Below are positions 19,218 to 29,422 of a DNA stretch of 64,000 nt, in pieces (the first letter of the stretch is position 1; every line of letters starts with the position of its first letter). This DNA comes from Evansella cellulosilytica DSM 2522 (GTDB lineage Bacteria > Bacillota > Bacilli > Bacillales > Salisediminibacteriaceae). The position numbers were made by a program, and so were the translations under genes. The DNA lies in assembly GCF_000177235.2 (NCBI RefSeq), contig NC_014829.1, positions 372,001 through 436,000 of the forward strand, given 5' to 3'. The notes below the pieces were generated by a model. It was not told where the DNA came from and did not search any database. It saw only the letters and a program-made list of their open reading frames with translations.

Positions 19218-21152
19218 TTATTCATCCTGCAGCTGTTCCCATTCTTCCATCCATTTATCTACATTGGCTTTTGACTTTTCTATATTGTTATTTAGCTCAA
19301 GCGATTTTTCGTGATCCTGGTATATAACTGGATCGCACAGGTCTTCCTCCCATTGAGCAATACTTGTTTCTTCTTTTTCAATGAGTACTTCTAACTCCTC
19401 TATCCGTCTTTGACGCTGGCGTTCTTTTTTCTTTAATTCCTTTTCACGCTCATAGTCATGCTTGGCGGAGCCTTCGCTAGATTGCTTTTCAGGACTAGCT
19501 GTTCGAGTTGCAGCAGCTTTTTTTTCGGCTAATTTTTTTAGCTCTTCTTGCTCTAACTTTTTCGTGACGTAATAGTCGTAATCACCTAAATAGTCCGTTA
19601 TTTTTGTCGAAGATAATTCAGCTACTCTTGTTGCCATTCTATTCACAAAGTAACGGTCGTGAGATACAAAAAGGAGAGTTCCTGGATAATCAATGAGTGC
19701 AGATTCTAATACTTCTTTACTATCAATATCGAGGTGGTTTGTCGGCTCATCAAGTATTAGCAAGTTTGCGTTAAGCATCATAAGCTTCGCAAGTGCTAAT
19801 CTTGCTTTTTCTCCACCGCTAAGATCATAAACAATCTTTAAGACGTCATCACCACTAAATAAAAAATTCCCTAAAACGGTACGAATATCTTTTTCTGGCG
19901 TTTGTGGATATTCGTCCCACAGTTCTTGAAGCACCGTCTTATTAGATGTTAATTCCGTTTGCTCCTGATCGTAATAGCCAATTTTAACGTTACTACCGTA
20001 ATTGATCTGACCAGCTATCGGGGATAATTTTTTGGAAATCGCTTTAATCAACGTTGATTTTCCGATTCCGTTTGGTCCAATTAAAGCAACGCTTTCTCCG
20101 CGCGTTATCTTTAAATTAATGTTTTCAAATAGTGTGTTCCCATTAAAGCCTACAGACAGATTTTCAATGGATAGTACGTCGTTTCCGCTCTGCTTATTAA
20201 TGTTAAACCGGAACTTTGCAGAATGGTCATCATCGATAGGCCGATCTAATGGCGTCATTTTTTCTAGCTGTTTTCTTCTACTTTGTGCTCTTTTAGTAGT
20301 GGAAGCTCGAGCAATATTACGTTGAACAAAGTCTTCAAGCCGTTTCATTTCTTCCTGCTGTTTTTCAAACCGCTTTAATTCTATTTCAAGGCGTTTCGCT
20401 TTTTCCTCTAAATAGTTACTATAGTTGCCAGGATACTTAGTCGTCTCGTTAAATGACAGCTCGTATACTTGATTAACAATACGGTCAAGAAAATAACGGT
20501 CATGTGATACTACGAGTATCGCGCCATCATAACTAGATAAATAATTTTCAAGCCATGTAAGAGTTTCTATATCTAAGTGGTTTGTCGGCTCATCTAAAAT
20601 TAATAGATCAGGCTTTGATAGGAGGAGCTTTCCAAGAGCTAGTCGCGTTTTTTGGCCGCCACTTAAAGTGTTTACAGTCGTGTTATAGTCAAAGTGAGCA
20701 AAATTTAAGCCAGATAATATACCACGTATATCTGCTTCGTATTGATAGCCACCTGCATCTTTGAAATCTTGCTGTAATTGATCATAATCTGATAAAACTT
20801 TTTCATAGTCACTTTGATTCGGATTACTCATTTTTTCTTCTAGTTTTCTTAGCTGTTTCTCCATTTGTTTTAAATGAACAAATACAGTGTTCATCTCTTC
20901 CCAAATGGAACGATCGGTGTTTAACCCACTATCCTGTGCAAGGTAACCGATTGAAACGTTTTTAGGTATGATTAAATCTCCAGAGTCAAATGAGAGGTCA
21001 CCAGCAATAATTTTTAGAAGTGTAGATTTACCGGCACCATTACGACCGACTAATGCTACACGTTCACGGCTTTGTACCTCAAGCTTTACATTTGATAAAA
21101 TTCTCTCTGCTCCGAAGGATTTTGACAATTGTACACATTGTAATAAGATCAT
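19218..21152 (-). CDS. ydiF: ABC-F family ATP-binding protein (YdiF-like)
   Basis: The 644-residue soluble protein has two ABC modules and no membrane segments. Walker A motifs are GRNGAGKSTLLK and GPNGIGKSTLIK, signatures are TLSGGQKTRLALG and DLSGGEKARLALA, and each module has a LLILDEPTNHLD. A positively charged linker joins the modules and a coiled-coil C-terminal arm of about 100 residues follows. This is the ABC-F layout of ribosome-associated factors that rescue stalled complexes or protect from antibiotics; YdiF itself is poorly characterised. ATG 21152 is preferred over GTG 21167 because GAGG at 21163-21166 is then ten bases upstream. It is divergent from moaC, as in B. subtilis. Confidence 0.92.
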   Translation of the reverse strand: MILLQCVQLSKSFGAERILSNVKLEVQSRERVALVGRNGAGKSTLLKIIAGDLSFDSGDLIIPKNVSIGYLAQDSGLNTDRSIWEEMNTVFVHLKQMEKQLRKLEEKMSNPNQSDYEKVLSDYDQLQQDFKDAGGYQYEADIRGILSGLNFAHFDYNTTVNTLSGGQKTRLALGKLLLSKPDLLILDEPTNHLDIETLTWLENYLSSYDGAILVVSHDRYFLDRIVNQVYELSFNETTKYPGNYSNYLEEKAKRLEIELKRFEKQQEEMKRLEDFVQRNIARASTTKRAQSRRKQLEKMTPLDRPIDDDHSAKFRFNINKQSGNDVLSIENLSVGFNGNTLFENINLKITRGESVALIGPNGIGKSTLIKAISKKLSPIAGQINYGSNVKIGYYDQEQTELTSNKTVLQELWDEYPQTPEKDIRTVLGNFLFSGDDVLKIVYDLSGGEKARLALAKLMMLNANLLILDEPTNHLDIDSKEVLESALIDYPGTLLFVSHDRYFVNRMATRVAELSSTKITDYLGDYDYYVTKKLEQEELKKLAEKKAAATRTASPEKQSSEGSAKHDYEREKELKKKERQRQRRIEELEVLIEKEETSIAQWEEDLCDPVIYQDHEKSLELNNNIEKSKANVDKWMEEWEQLQDE

Positions 21153-21295
21153 CTTTTTCATCCTCACTGTCTAAATCCATACATTTCACAAAATAAGTGT
21201 ACATGAATAAACACATATGAAGCAACTTAAATGAAAGTGGTTGTGTAGTTTGTGAAGAAAAGTGTACAATAGTGTTAGTAAAGGGGGTAGAAGCC

Positions 21296-21775
21296 TTGAG
21301 TTCGTTCACGCATTTTAATGAACAAGGGAGAGCCAAAATGGTCGACATCTCCGATAAAGGAGAAACAGTGCGAACAGCTGTTGCAAAAGGAAGCATCCAA
21401 GTAAATAAAGAAATATACGATGGCATTCAACAAGGGACAATGAAAAAAGGAGATGTTTTAGCTGTTGCTCAAGTAGCAGGTATTATGGCTGCAAAAAACA
21501 CATCACAATGGATACCTATGTGTCACCCTTTATCTTTGTCGGGAGTTAACATACATTTTGATTGGGAAACTAGTGAAAGTGAATACACGTTACATATCGA
21601 AGCAAGTGTAAAGACAAAAGGAAGCACAGGTGTTGAAATGGAAGCGCTAACAGCCGTGTCAGCAACGGCTTTAACGATTTACGACATGTGCAAAGCAGTT
21701 GACAAAGGAATGATAATAGGAGAAAATTACTTGCTTGAAAAAACAGGTGGGAAGAACGGCGACTTTAAAAGATAG
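21296..21775 (+). CDS. moaC: Cyclic pyranopterin monophosphate synthase
   Basis: MoaC converts 3',8-cyclo-GTP, made by MoaA, to cyclic pyranopterin monophosphate in molybdenum cofactor synthesis. Visible family motifs are [29 protein letters not shown] (with the catalytic-region Cys-His), [12 protein letters not shown] and [11 protein letters not shown]. The start is TTG 21296, nine bases after AAAGGGGG; the frame is open to GTG 21272 but lacks a ribosome site there. The protein is 159 residues, normal for the family. It lies between ydiF and rex, the standard Bacillus location. Confidence 0.95.
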   Translation: MSSFTHFNEQGRAKMVDISDKGETVRTAVAKGSIQVNKEIYDGIQQGTMKKGDVLAVAQVAGIMAAKNTSQWIPMCHPLSLSGVNIHFDWETSESEYTLHIEASVKTKGSTGVEMEALTAVSATALTIYDMCKAVDKGMIIGENYLLEKTGGKNGDFKR

Positions 21776-21867
21776 CAATAATAAATACAAATATATATTA
21801 AATGAAATGGGACTTCAAAAGAGATCTATATTCTTTTGGAGCAACCATCATGCTAGGAGGGAATAGT

Positions 21868-22503
21868 GTGGATATTGAACAAGCCAAAATACCGCAAGCA
21901 ACAGCAAAACGTCTACCGCTTTATTATCGATTTTTAGAGAGCCTGCAATCTTCTGGAAAACATCGTGTATCGTCCTCTGAGTTAAGTGAAGCAGTAAAGG
22001 TAGACTCAGCAACAATCAGACGTGATTTTTCCTATTTCGGTGCATTAGGGAAAAAGGGCTATGGGTATAATGTTAACTACTTATTGACTTTTTTTCGTAA
22101 GACGCTTGATCAAGATGAAGTGACAAAGGTCATTTTAGTAGGAGTAGGTAATTTAGGAACTGCACTATTAAACTATAATTTTTCCAAAAGTAACAACATG
22201 AGAATTGAAATGGCATTTGACGTAGACGAAAACAAAGTGGGACAAGAAATTGGAAACGTTAGCATTCATCATTTAAATAATATTGAAGAGCTGATTCAAG
22301 GTGAAATTGAAGTTGCTATTTTAACTGTTCCTGCTAATGCAGCACAGCCAATTGCAGACCAATTAGTAAAAGCAGGGATTAAAGGAATTTTAAACTTTAC
22401 ACCAGCAAGACTATCCGTTCCGGAAAACGTTCGTATTCATCATATTGATTTATCAGTAGAACTACAATCATTAGTTTACTTTTTAAAGCATTATCCAATG
22501 TAA
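21868..22503 (+). CDS. rex: Redox-sensing transcriptional repressor Rex
   Basis: Rex binds DNA at low NADH/NAD+ ratio and controls fermentation and respiration genes. The 211-residue protein has an N-terminal winged helix ([15 protein letters not shown], then [22 protein letters not shown]) and a Rossmann domain with [15 protein letters not shown]. The GTG at 21868 lies six bases after AGGAGGG and gives the usual N-terminus; upstream codons are open but unlikely. The moaC-rex order is conserved in bacilli, though here the tat genes that follow in B. subtilis are absent. Confidence 0.96.
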   Translation: MDIEQAKIPQATAKRLPLYYRFLESLQSSGKHRVSSSELSEAVKVDSATIRRDFSYFGALGKKGYGYNVNYLLTFFRKTLDQDEVTKVILVGVGNLGTALLNYNFSKSNNMRIEMAFDVDENKVGQEIGNVSIHHLNNIEELIQGEIEVAILTVPANAAQPIADQLVKAGIKGILNFTPARLSVPENVRIHHIDLSVELQSLVYFLKHYPM

Positions 22504-22555
22504 ATGAGAATATTACCCTTTTCTTCAGAAGAGTTCTACATACAAAGTACTTACA

Positions 22556-22596
22556 GGTGTGTTTAAAGGTTAGTAAGCCTTTAACACACCTTAATT
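22556..22596 (+). terminator. Terminator after rex
   Basis: Stem GGTGTGTTTAAAGG / CCTTTAACACACC (one bulge), followed by TTAATTTTATTTATT. Confidence 0.8.
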
Positions 22597-22709
22597 TTAT
22601 TTATTGGAGTTCTTGAGGCAGTAATGTTGCCCTCATACAAGGGGATGCTATTTTTCGTTAAATAGGCATGTAGGCAATCATCGGCTATCGTGGTATAGTA
22701 ATAGTAATG

Positions 22710-22724
22710 TTTCGAGTTTCGAAA
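22710..22724. promoter_or_regulatory. Palindrome upstream of the MFS exporter, possible operator
   Basis: TTTCGAGTTTCGAAA is a perfect inverted repeat (TTTCGA, 3-nt centre, TCGAAA) located 20 bp before the start of the exporter and just after a TATAGT box at about 22694. It is placed where a local repressor would block transcription. No regulator gene is adjacent. Confidence 0.45.
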
Positions 22725-22743
22725 AAGTTTTAGCAAGCAGGTG

Positions 22744-24159
22744 ATGTTGTTGAGCAAAGTACCACATAAATGGCTCGTAGTTATTACAGTTTTATTAGGG
22801 ACTTTTACAATTATTTTAAATAACAGTATGTTAAATCCAGCAGTTCCCCATTTAATGAATGTGTTCGGTGGGGATGCCGTTGCGACTGGATGGGTTATTA
22901 CGATTTTTATGGTTACAATGGGTATTACGATGCCAGTTACGGGATATTTAGGTGATAAGTTTGGGAAAAAGCAGCTATATATGGCTGGCTTGTTCATCTT
23001 TATTCTTGGATCCATTTTAGGAGCTTTTTCGTGGGATCTATCCTCTCTCATTTTATTCCGTGGTCTTCAAGGAATAGGTGGCGGATTAATGATGCCAACA
23101 TCGATGGCGCTTATTTTTGAAGTTTTTCCGAGGAAAGAACGTGGACTTGCGACAGGGATTTATGGTATTGCTGCAATGATGGCGCCAACAATTGGACCGA
23201 CACTAGGTGGATTTATTATCGAAATGGGATCGTGGCAATGGCTCTTCCTTTGTAACATTCCTACTGGATTATTAGGTCTTATCTTTTCATATTTGTATTT
23301 AAAACAAACGAAAAAGGTCAATGGACTTACGTTTGATTTGTCGGGATTCGTTGCTGTCACGCTCGGTGTAGGTGCGATTTTACTTGCATTAGGAAGAGTG
23401 TCGGAGATTGGACATTTAACAAACGTATTGAATATTGCTCTTATTGTTTTCGGACTATTATCGTTATTCCTTTTTATCCGCATAGAAAACAGAAAAGAAC
23501 AGCCACTTCTCGATTTATCGATTTTTAAAGTACGTGCATACACGTATAGCGTTTGGATTGGAAGTATCAGTAGTATTAGCTTGTTTGCTGGTATTTTTCT
23601 CGTACCATTGTTAGTGCAAAATGTATATGGTTACGGTGCGATTATGACAGGATTGTCGTTATTGCCAGGAGCATTACTTTCCGGTATTTTTATGAGCATT
23701 GGTGGAAGGATGTTAGATAAAAAAGGCCCCGCACTTGTAGTAACGACAGGCCTTATTTTGACGACAATACCTACCTTTTTATATGGATTTTTAAGCTTAG
23801 AAACGGCATTATGGGTTATTTTCGTCCTAAATGGTGTAAGAGGAATAGGGATGGGATTAAGCACAATGCCATCTACAACAGCAGGTATGAATGCTATTCC
23901 AGAACAGCTAATTACGAGAGGGTCGGCAATGAATAATGTGCTTCGCCAAATGAGCTCTTCGTTAGGGATCGTTTTCATATCCGTATATTTCGAGGTTAGA
24001 AGAGGACAGCTTACTGCACTAAATGGGACATCACTTGAACAATCGAGCTTACAAGCAATTAATGAAGGGTTTATCATTATCGCTATACTTTCCTTAATAT
24101 CTATACCAATTGGGATATTACTTGGGAAAGAACATAAAAAGCAGCAAAAGGACCACTGA
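22744..24159 (+). CDS. MFS drug:H+ antiporter, DHA2 (EmrB/QacA-like) family
   Basis: The 471-residue, ~14-helix transporter has the DHA2 signatures NSMLNPAVPHL in TM1, GYLGDKFGKKQLYMAG (motif A) after TM2, FRGLQGIGGGLMMP (motif B) and GIYGIAAMMAPTIGPTLGG (motif C) in TM5. Antiporters of this group export toxic amphiphiles using the proton gradient. The substrate is unknown. Start codons GTG 22741, ATG 22744, TTG 22747 and TTG 22750 are all possible; the ribosome site (AGGTG) is weak for each. The stop codon lies in a CACTGAAAAAGT motif that recurs in the repeats downstream. Confidence 0.88.
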   Translation: MLLSKVPHKWLVVITVLLGTFTIILNNSMLNPAVPHLMNVFGGDAVATGWVITIFMVTMGITMPVTGYLGDKFGKKQLYMAGLFIFILGSILGAFSWDLSSLILFRGLQGIGGGLMMPTSMALIFEVFPRKERGLATGIYGIAAMMAPTIGPTLGGFIIEMGSWQWLFLCNIPTGLLGLIFSYLYLKQTKKVNGLTFDLSGFVAVTLGVGAILLALGRVSEIGHLTNVLNIALIVFGLLSLFLFIRIENRKEQPLLDLSIFKVRAYTYSVWIGSISSISLFAGIFLVPLLVQNVYGYGAIMTGLSLLPGALLSGIFMSIGGRMLDKKGPALVVTTGLILTTIPTFLYGFLSLETALWVIFVLNGVRGIGMGLSTMPSTTAGMNAIPEQLITRGSAMNNVLRQMSSSLGIVFISVYFEVRRGQLTALNGTSLEQSSLQAINEGFIIIAILSLISIPIGILLGKEHKKQQKDH

Positions 24160-24214
24160 AAAAGTACTTAAATTCAAAGGGTAGACTAATAAATATAAGG
24201 TTGTTTGAATATAG

Positions 24215-24427
24215 AAGTTGATGAGACCTGTGCAAACTCGCTTTCCGTGGGCGGCTGGTGAGCCTCCTCGACCTGCGGTCTGCGGGGTCTCACCCCTGCC
24301 TTCGATCCCACAGGAACGAGCGTTACTTCGTCGCCTTATGCTTCGAGTTGTCTCGACGGATACGCTCCAAAGCATATACTCGTAGAGGAAGAGACAGTAA
24401 ACTCGCTTGCTCCGGTCTCATCAACTT
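24215..24427. mobile_element. MITE-like element with 14-bp terminal inverted repeats
   Basis: A 213-bp, comparatively GC-rich, non-coding element is bounded by AAGTTGATGAGACC (24215-24228) and its exact reverse complement GGTCTCATCAACTT (24414-24427). Inside are CTCGCTTTCCGTGGGCGG and several short stems. A diverged part of it is found in the tRNA-Gly scar at 2488. It has no transposase, so it would move in trans if at all. The short ORFs across it (both strands) are not believed. Confidence 0.7.
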
Positions 24428-24483
24428 TCCCTTTCCCTATAATGAGCTGTATTAATATTAATGCAACGAAACAGCAAGTTTTT

Positions 24484-24784
24484 CACTTTTTCAGTGCCTT
24501 CTATTTGTATTGCAATGGCTATGCTCGTCGCTCGCCTGATAGGATAAACCCATTCCTATCAGGCTTTTAAACGATTGCGACGGCTACGCACATTGCCTAA
24601 GGGCACTGAAAAAGTGAAAGAACGCCACTTTTTCAGTGCCTTCTATTTGTATTGCAATGGCTATGCTCGTCGCTCGCCTGATAGGATAAACCCACTCCTA
24701 TCAGGCTTTTAAACGATTGCGACGGCTACGCACATTGCTTAAGGGCACTGAAAAAGTGAAGGAACGCCACTTTTTCAGTGCCCT
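24484..24784. repeat. Tandem 142-bp palindromic repeat (two units plus a terminal part)
   Basis: Units begin at 24484 and 24626, with a third start at 24768, a strict 142-bp period with very few differences. Each unit opens with CACTTTTTCAGTGCC, closes with GGGCACTGAAAAAGTG, and has an inner stem GCCTGATAGGA / TCCTATCAGGC, so a unit folds into one long nested hairpin. Neither unit has a plausible ORF. A remnant of the border motif (CACTGAAAAAGT) overlaps the stop codon of the exporter gene at 24155. Confidence 0.85.
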
Positions 24785-24847
24785 TGCAAAAACAGGAGCG
24801 GTTATTGAAGAACGTAAAATAGCTTTATTATCATGACAAAACAAAGG

Positions 24848-24890
24848 AAGGTTGACTCAAAAGGGGTATCTTACCCAGTGAGTCAACCTC
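24848..24890. terminator. GGTTGACTCA-type hairpin, copy 3
   Basis: AGGTTGACTCAAAAGG ... CAGTGAGTCAACCT followed by CGTTTT; a terminator-like member of the dispersed hairpin family. It lies at the 3' side of the minus-strand zinc-ribbon gene. Confidence 0.65.
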
Positions 24891-24984
24891 GTTTTAAGGA
24901 AAAATCTTATTGGTGCTTACAAACGTAAATTAAAAACATTATCATGAAACATCTTTAATAGCATAAACATACAATAAGACTGAG

Positions 24985-25185
24985 TTACGTCAATATCGTT
25001 TTACAGTTAGGACATAAAGATTTGTCATGCTCTTGCGGTATGCTAGTCTGACATGTTTTGCATATTTTGTTGTTTGCAGCTGATTCAGCTTTGAGAGTTT
25101 GACTCTTCTTTTTCTTGTAGAAAATGGAGTATACAAAAAGTAGGACGATGGCGATAACGAGTGTAACAGTAAACCACATTGGCAT
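24985..25185 (-). CDS. Small membrane-anchored zinc-ribbon protein
   Basis: This 66-residue protein starts at ATG 25185 after an excellent AAAGGAGGTGA ribosome site. Residues ~5-22 are one membrane helix, followed by a basic stretch (FYKKKKSQTLK) and a C-terminal zinc ribbon of two CxxC pairs (CKTCQTS, CPNCKTI). The N-terminus is probably outside and the ribbon cytoplasmic by the positive-inside rule. I do not recognise a characterised homologue. It is monocistronic, with a terminator-like hairpin downstream. Confidence 0.7.
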   Translation of the reverse strand: MPMWFTVTLVIAIVLLFVYSIFYKKKKSQTLKAESAANNKICKTCQTSIPQEHDKSLCPNCKTILT

Positions 25186-25338
25186 AGTCTCACCTCCTTT
25201 ATAAAAAGTAGGTCTTATCTATCTATACTTCAAGCCAGTTCACTTTTAGAACTGAAAAAGGAAAACAATTAGGGGAATATGAATGTTTAATATATAAAGA
25301 TGAAAACGTTTACAAATGAGTGTCGTTAAAATACAGAA

Positions 25339-25370
25339 AACCCAACATCGTATGTTCTTGATGTTGGGTT
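25339..25370. terminator. Terminator hairpin between ydiK and the zinc-ribbon gene
   Basis: Perfect 10-bp stem AACCCAACAT / ATGTTGGGTT. On the minus strand it is preceded by AATGAACCC and followed by TTTTCTGTATTTTAAC, consistent with ending the ydiL-ydiK transcript. Confidence 0.65.
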
Positions 25371-25477
25371 CATTGTGTGAGTGAAATGATATTTATAGAA
25401 TATATACTTCTATTCTACATGATGATGTCGAAATTTGTACACCGTGGACACCAATTTTTTTGACGAATTAGCAACTT

Positions 25478-25681
25478 TTACTGTTTTTTTCTTCTTTCTT
25501 TATTAGCAGCACCGAAGTAACGGAAGGAAATCATATAATCAATTGCCGCTAAAGCAATGAGAAGTAGCGTCCAAATATCCCATCCTTCGGAACGGTTATG
25601 CTGCTGTATGGCAAAGTAAACAAATGCAGTAGCAATAAAAAAGTAAAAATAACCGAAAAAACGAGCCGAATTATTTTTCAT
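25478..25681 (-). CDS. ydiK: YdiK-like small membrane protein
   Basis: The 67-residue protein has two membrane helices (~8-25 and ~36-55) separated by a short polar loop (QQHNRSEGWD) and a basic C-terminus. It corresponds in size, topology and position to B. subtilis ydiK, a family of unknown function. The ATG at 25681 directly follows the ydiL stop, with GGAGGA inside the end of ydiL, so the two are translationally coupled. Confidence 0.75.
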   Translation of the reverse strand: MKNNSARFFGYFYFFIATAFVYFAIQQHNRSEGWDIWTLLLIALAAIDYMISFRYFGAANKERRKKQ

Positions 25682-26413
25682 TTAAAAAAGTCCTCCAAAT
25701 AAATAAAAGATTACCTGCATGTTTTCCACCCTATCAAGGTAGTTTTGAATTTGTTCCCCAAAAATTACTTGGACGATCATCACGAATGAATTAATTCCGA
25801 CATGAGCAATAATTGGCACAATAATTCGCTTTGTTTTCACGTAGAGATAGGCTAATACAATACCACCTAATAAGTATACGAGAAGATGCTTAAAGTCCAT
25901 GTGTACGATTGCGAAAATGACACCACTTAATAATGCTGCAATCCAAAATCCATATCGCTTAAATAAGCTTCCAAAAATGATCTTCCTAAATACAATTTCC
26001 TCCATGATTGGAACAAAAACTGAAAATACGATGATTAGTAAAGGTACAGCTGTTGCAAACCCAACAAGCTGTTCTGTGTTCTCTGAACCAGGTTCTATTC
26101 CGAATACATACATTTGAATAAGCCCTGCAACAATTTGTGCGATGTATACCATGAAAATACCTAGAAAAGACCACAAAATAGTGTCTGGAATGTCGGCTTT
26201 GTTTCTAGTGAATTCCTCATCACGATTTGCCGTCACGGTTAATGCTAGGATGACAAAGAATCCTATAGTAAAAGTAATGAAGACTGCAGTACCTAATAAA
26301 GCACTTTCAGATTCAAATGAGCCAAAGCGCAGTAGTAGCGGTAAAGTAACAAAAGATAAACTTAAATGCATGATGATAAAACTAAGTAGAATAATCCAAT
26401 ACCTTTTACTCAA
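25682..26413 (-). CDS. ydiL: CPBP-family intramembrane glutamic endopeptidase (YdiL-like)
   Basis: This 243-residue polytopic membrane protein has the Abi/CPBP motifs: MEEIVFRKIIFG (paired glutamates and arginine, ~151-162) and FAIVHMDFKH (histidines). Relatives include the eukaryotic CAAX protease Rce1 and bacterial immunity proteins. Substrates in Bacillus are not known. It starts at TTG 26413 after AAAGGAGTAAGG and is divergent from groES, as in B. subtilis, forming a two-gene unit with ydiK. Confidence 0.88.
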   Translation of the reverse strand: MSKRYWIILLSFIIMHLSLSFVTLPLLLRFGSFESESALLGTAVFITFTIGFFVILALTVTANRDEEFTRNKADIPDTILWSFLGIFMVYIAQIVAGLIQMYVFGIEPGSENTEQLVGFATAVPLLIIVFSVFVPIMEEIVFRKIIFGSLFKRYGFWIAALLSGVIFAIVHMDFKHLLVYLLGGIVLAYLYVKTKRIIVPIIAHVGINSFVMIVQVIFGEQIQNYLDRVENMQVIFYLFGGLF

Positions 26414-26700
26414 TGTACCTTACTCCTTTTTATGTAGTGTTGATATTTGTGTTAGTAGTATTTCTTCATATATACTTTCAAGAGTGTTTCCAATTGTATT
26501 GTTATTATTTCAATACATAATATGAACATGGTTGTCTATTCATTACGGTAATTATTGTATCATAAATGATCAATTTTTATTGTGAAGAGGGCTTATCACA
26601 TTTTTAGGTATAAATTACCAACATTATGCTGATAGTATATTGTGGATAAAAAAAGTAACATTAAGTCGAAAAAAAAGTGATAATTTTTAATTCAAATTAC

Positions 26701-26766
26701 TTGAAAATGAGATAGTAATTGATTATTATAATAAATGTGTTAGCACTCATTAATGTTGAGTGCTAA
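26701..26766 (+). promoter_or_regulatory. groESL promoter with CIRCE operator (HrcA-regulated)
   Basis: TTGAAA (26701-26706), 17 bp, TATTAT (26724-26729), or TATAAT at 26727. The CIRCE inverted repeat TTAGCACTC-N9-GAGTGCTAA at 26740-26766 matches the consensus perfectly. HrcA is known to bind CIRCE and repress groESL until heat shock. The rest of the ydiL-groES gap (26414-26700) is AT-rich with no gene. Confidence 0.97.
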
Positions 26767-26841
26767 TAAATTTAAATATTAAACCGCGCAGTGATAAACT
26801 GTCGCAAATAAAAAACATCATTTTAAAGGAGGTTGTTTTCC

Positions 26842-27126
26842 TTGTTAAAACCATTAGGTGATCGTATTGTCATTGAGTTGGTAGAGCAAGAAGAAAAAAC
26901 GGCTAGCGGAATCGTACTTCCTGATTCTGCAAAGGAAAAGCCGCAGGAAGGTAAAGTGGTTGCAGTAGGTACTGGACGCGTTACTGAAAATGGTGAGCGT
27001 GTAGCACTAGAAGTAAGTGAAGGGGATGCTATCATCTTCTCTAAATATGCAGGCACAGAAGTGAAGTATGAAGGCAAGGAATATTTAATCCTTCGTGAAA
27101 GCGACGTATTAGCAGTTATCGGTTAA
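26842..27126 (+). CDS. groES: Co-chaperonin GroES
   Basis: The 94-residue Hsp10 forms the lid of the GroEL chamber. [17 protein letters not shown] and the mobile-loop region [19 protein letters not shown] are diagnostic. The start is TTG 26842, nine bases after AAAGGAGG, which gives exactly the B. subtilis N-terminus; the frame is open a further three codons. groEL follows 60 bp downstream in the same CIRCE-controlled operon. Confidence 0.98.
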   Translation: MLKPLGDRIVIELVEQEEKTASGIVLPDSAKEKPQEGKVVAVGTGRVTENGERVALEVSEGDAIIFSKYAGTEVKYEGKEYLILRESDVLAVIG

Positions 27127-27144
27127 TCGATAACAACAGTTTGA

Positions 27145-28824
<1,680 letters not shown>

Positions 28825-28835
28825 TTTATGCCCCT

Positions 28836-28860
28836 AAACCCTTGATATAACTGGGTTTGT
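28836..28860 (+). terminator. Weak terminator after groEL
   Basis: Stem AAACCC / GGGTTT with an 11-base loop and a short T-containing tail; modest. Confidence 0.45.
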
Positions 28861-28878
28861 TGGTAAGCTGAGAGTGAA

Positions 28879-28900
28879 ATGCTAACATTTTGCTCACATT
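28879..28900. repeat. 11-bp direct repeats beside the integrase remnant
   Basis: On the minus strand, directly 3' of the integrase stop, ATGTGAGCAAA is followed by ATGTTAGCATT. An analogous 11-bp doublet lies at 40077-40100 beside the third integrase tail. Direct repeats at this place are typical of phage or ICE attachment regions. Confidence 0.5.
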
Positions 28901-28908
28901 GAGGAAAA

Positions 28909-29121
28909 TTAACGGAAGCTTCTCATAAGTTCACTGAACTTTTGAGAGGCTTCTTTTTTCATTTCTTGCGTTACATGGAGATAGACATTTTTTGTGATTT
29001 GATCATCGGTATGCCCAAGTCTATCCATGATTTGTTCGAGCGACACACGGGCCTCAGCAAGAAGGGACGTGTGCGTATGCCTTAAGCTGTGTGGCATTAG
29101 TTCTTGGTTTAAATCTGCCAA
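28909..29121 (-). pseudogene. Tyrosine recombinase (integrase), C-terminal remnant
   Basis: The 70-residue open frame carries only the catalytic end of a phage-type integrase: MPHSLRHTHTSLLAEA (R-H-x-x-H box), IMDRLGHTDDQIT and the nucleophile tyrosine in NVYLHVT, ending KKEASQKFSELMRSFR. The N-terminal and central domains and the first catalytic arginine are missing. Further upstream on the same strand (29122-29170) codons are broken. The 3' end overlaps a terminator-like palindrome (28914-28956). It is the scar of an integrated element next to groEL. Confidence 0.85.
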
Positions 29122-29212
29122 AGCAAGTAACCGCCCATTCGGTTTTGAACCTTCTTAATAACAATGGGATAACCATGTTCCCTTTCCATTTTGTCATTAA
29201 TACGAGGAACTA

Positions 29213-29350
29213 TCAGTTAGTGACACCCAAAACAAAAAATCACGATGGAAAATTGTGATCGATGAGATGCCATTAGCACACTACAAGAAATACAAGGAAG
29301 TTCAGAAGAAAAACATGGAGCAAGTCGGTGATGATTACTACATTAGGATT
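29213..29350 (+). pseudogene. Integrase central-domain fragment, opposite strand
   Basis: In two plus-strand frames this segment gives SVTPKTK followed after a frame change by KSRWKIVIDEMPLAHYKKYK and QKKNMEQVGDDYY. It resembles the TPKTKSSxRxIxID...L..h region that precedes the catalytic box in phage integrases. It is short and frameshifted and runs opposite to the remnant at 28909, so at least one inversion or a second element is implied. Confidence rests on pattern only. Confidence 0.5.
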
Positions 29351-29368
29351 TTGATTATTAAATTTGAT

Positions 29369-29422
29369 GGAGGCTTCTCGAAAGTTCACTCAGCTTTTGA
29401 GAGGTTTCGTTTTTCTTGTTTT
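29369..29422 (-). pseudogene. Second integrase C-terminal tail remnant
   Basis: The minus-strand translation KKNETSQKLSELSRSL matches KKEASQKFSELMRSF at the end of the remnant at 28909, and the same palindromic terminator shape is kept. No catalytic motif lies upstream of it. It is one of three direct copies (28909, 29369, 40118). From 29423 to 29610 I see only AT-rich DNA. Confidence 0.6.

Noticed and set aside
22581-23051. 156-residue ORF on the minus strand, and similar ORFs opposite the MFS, groEL and sugar genes
   Set aside because: They are antisense shadows of well-supported plus-strand genes with no ribosome sites.
24118-24455. ORFs across the MITE-like element, both strands
   Set aside because: The composition follows the repeat, no ribosome sites are present and the frames end at the inverted repeats.
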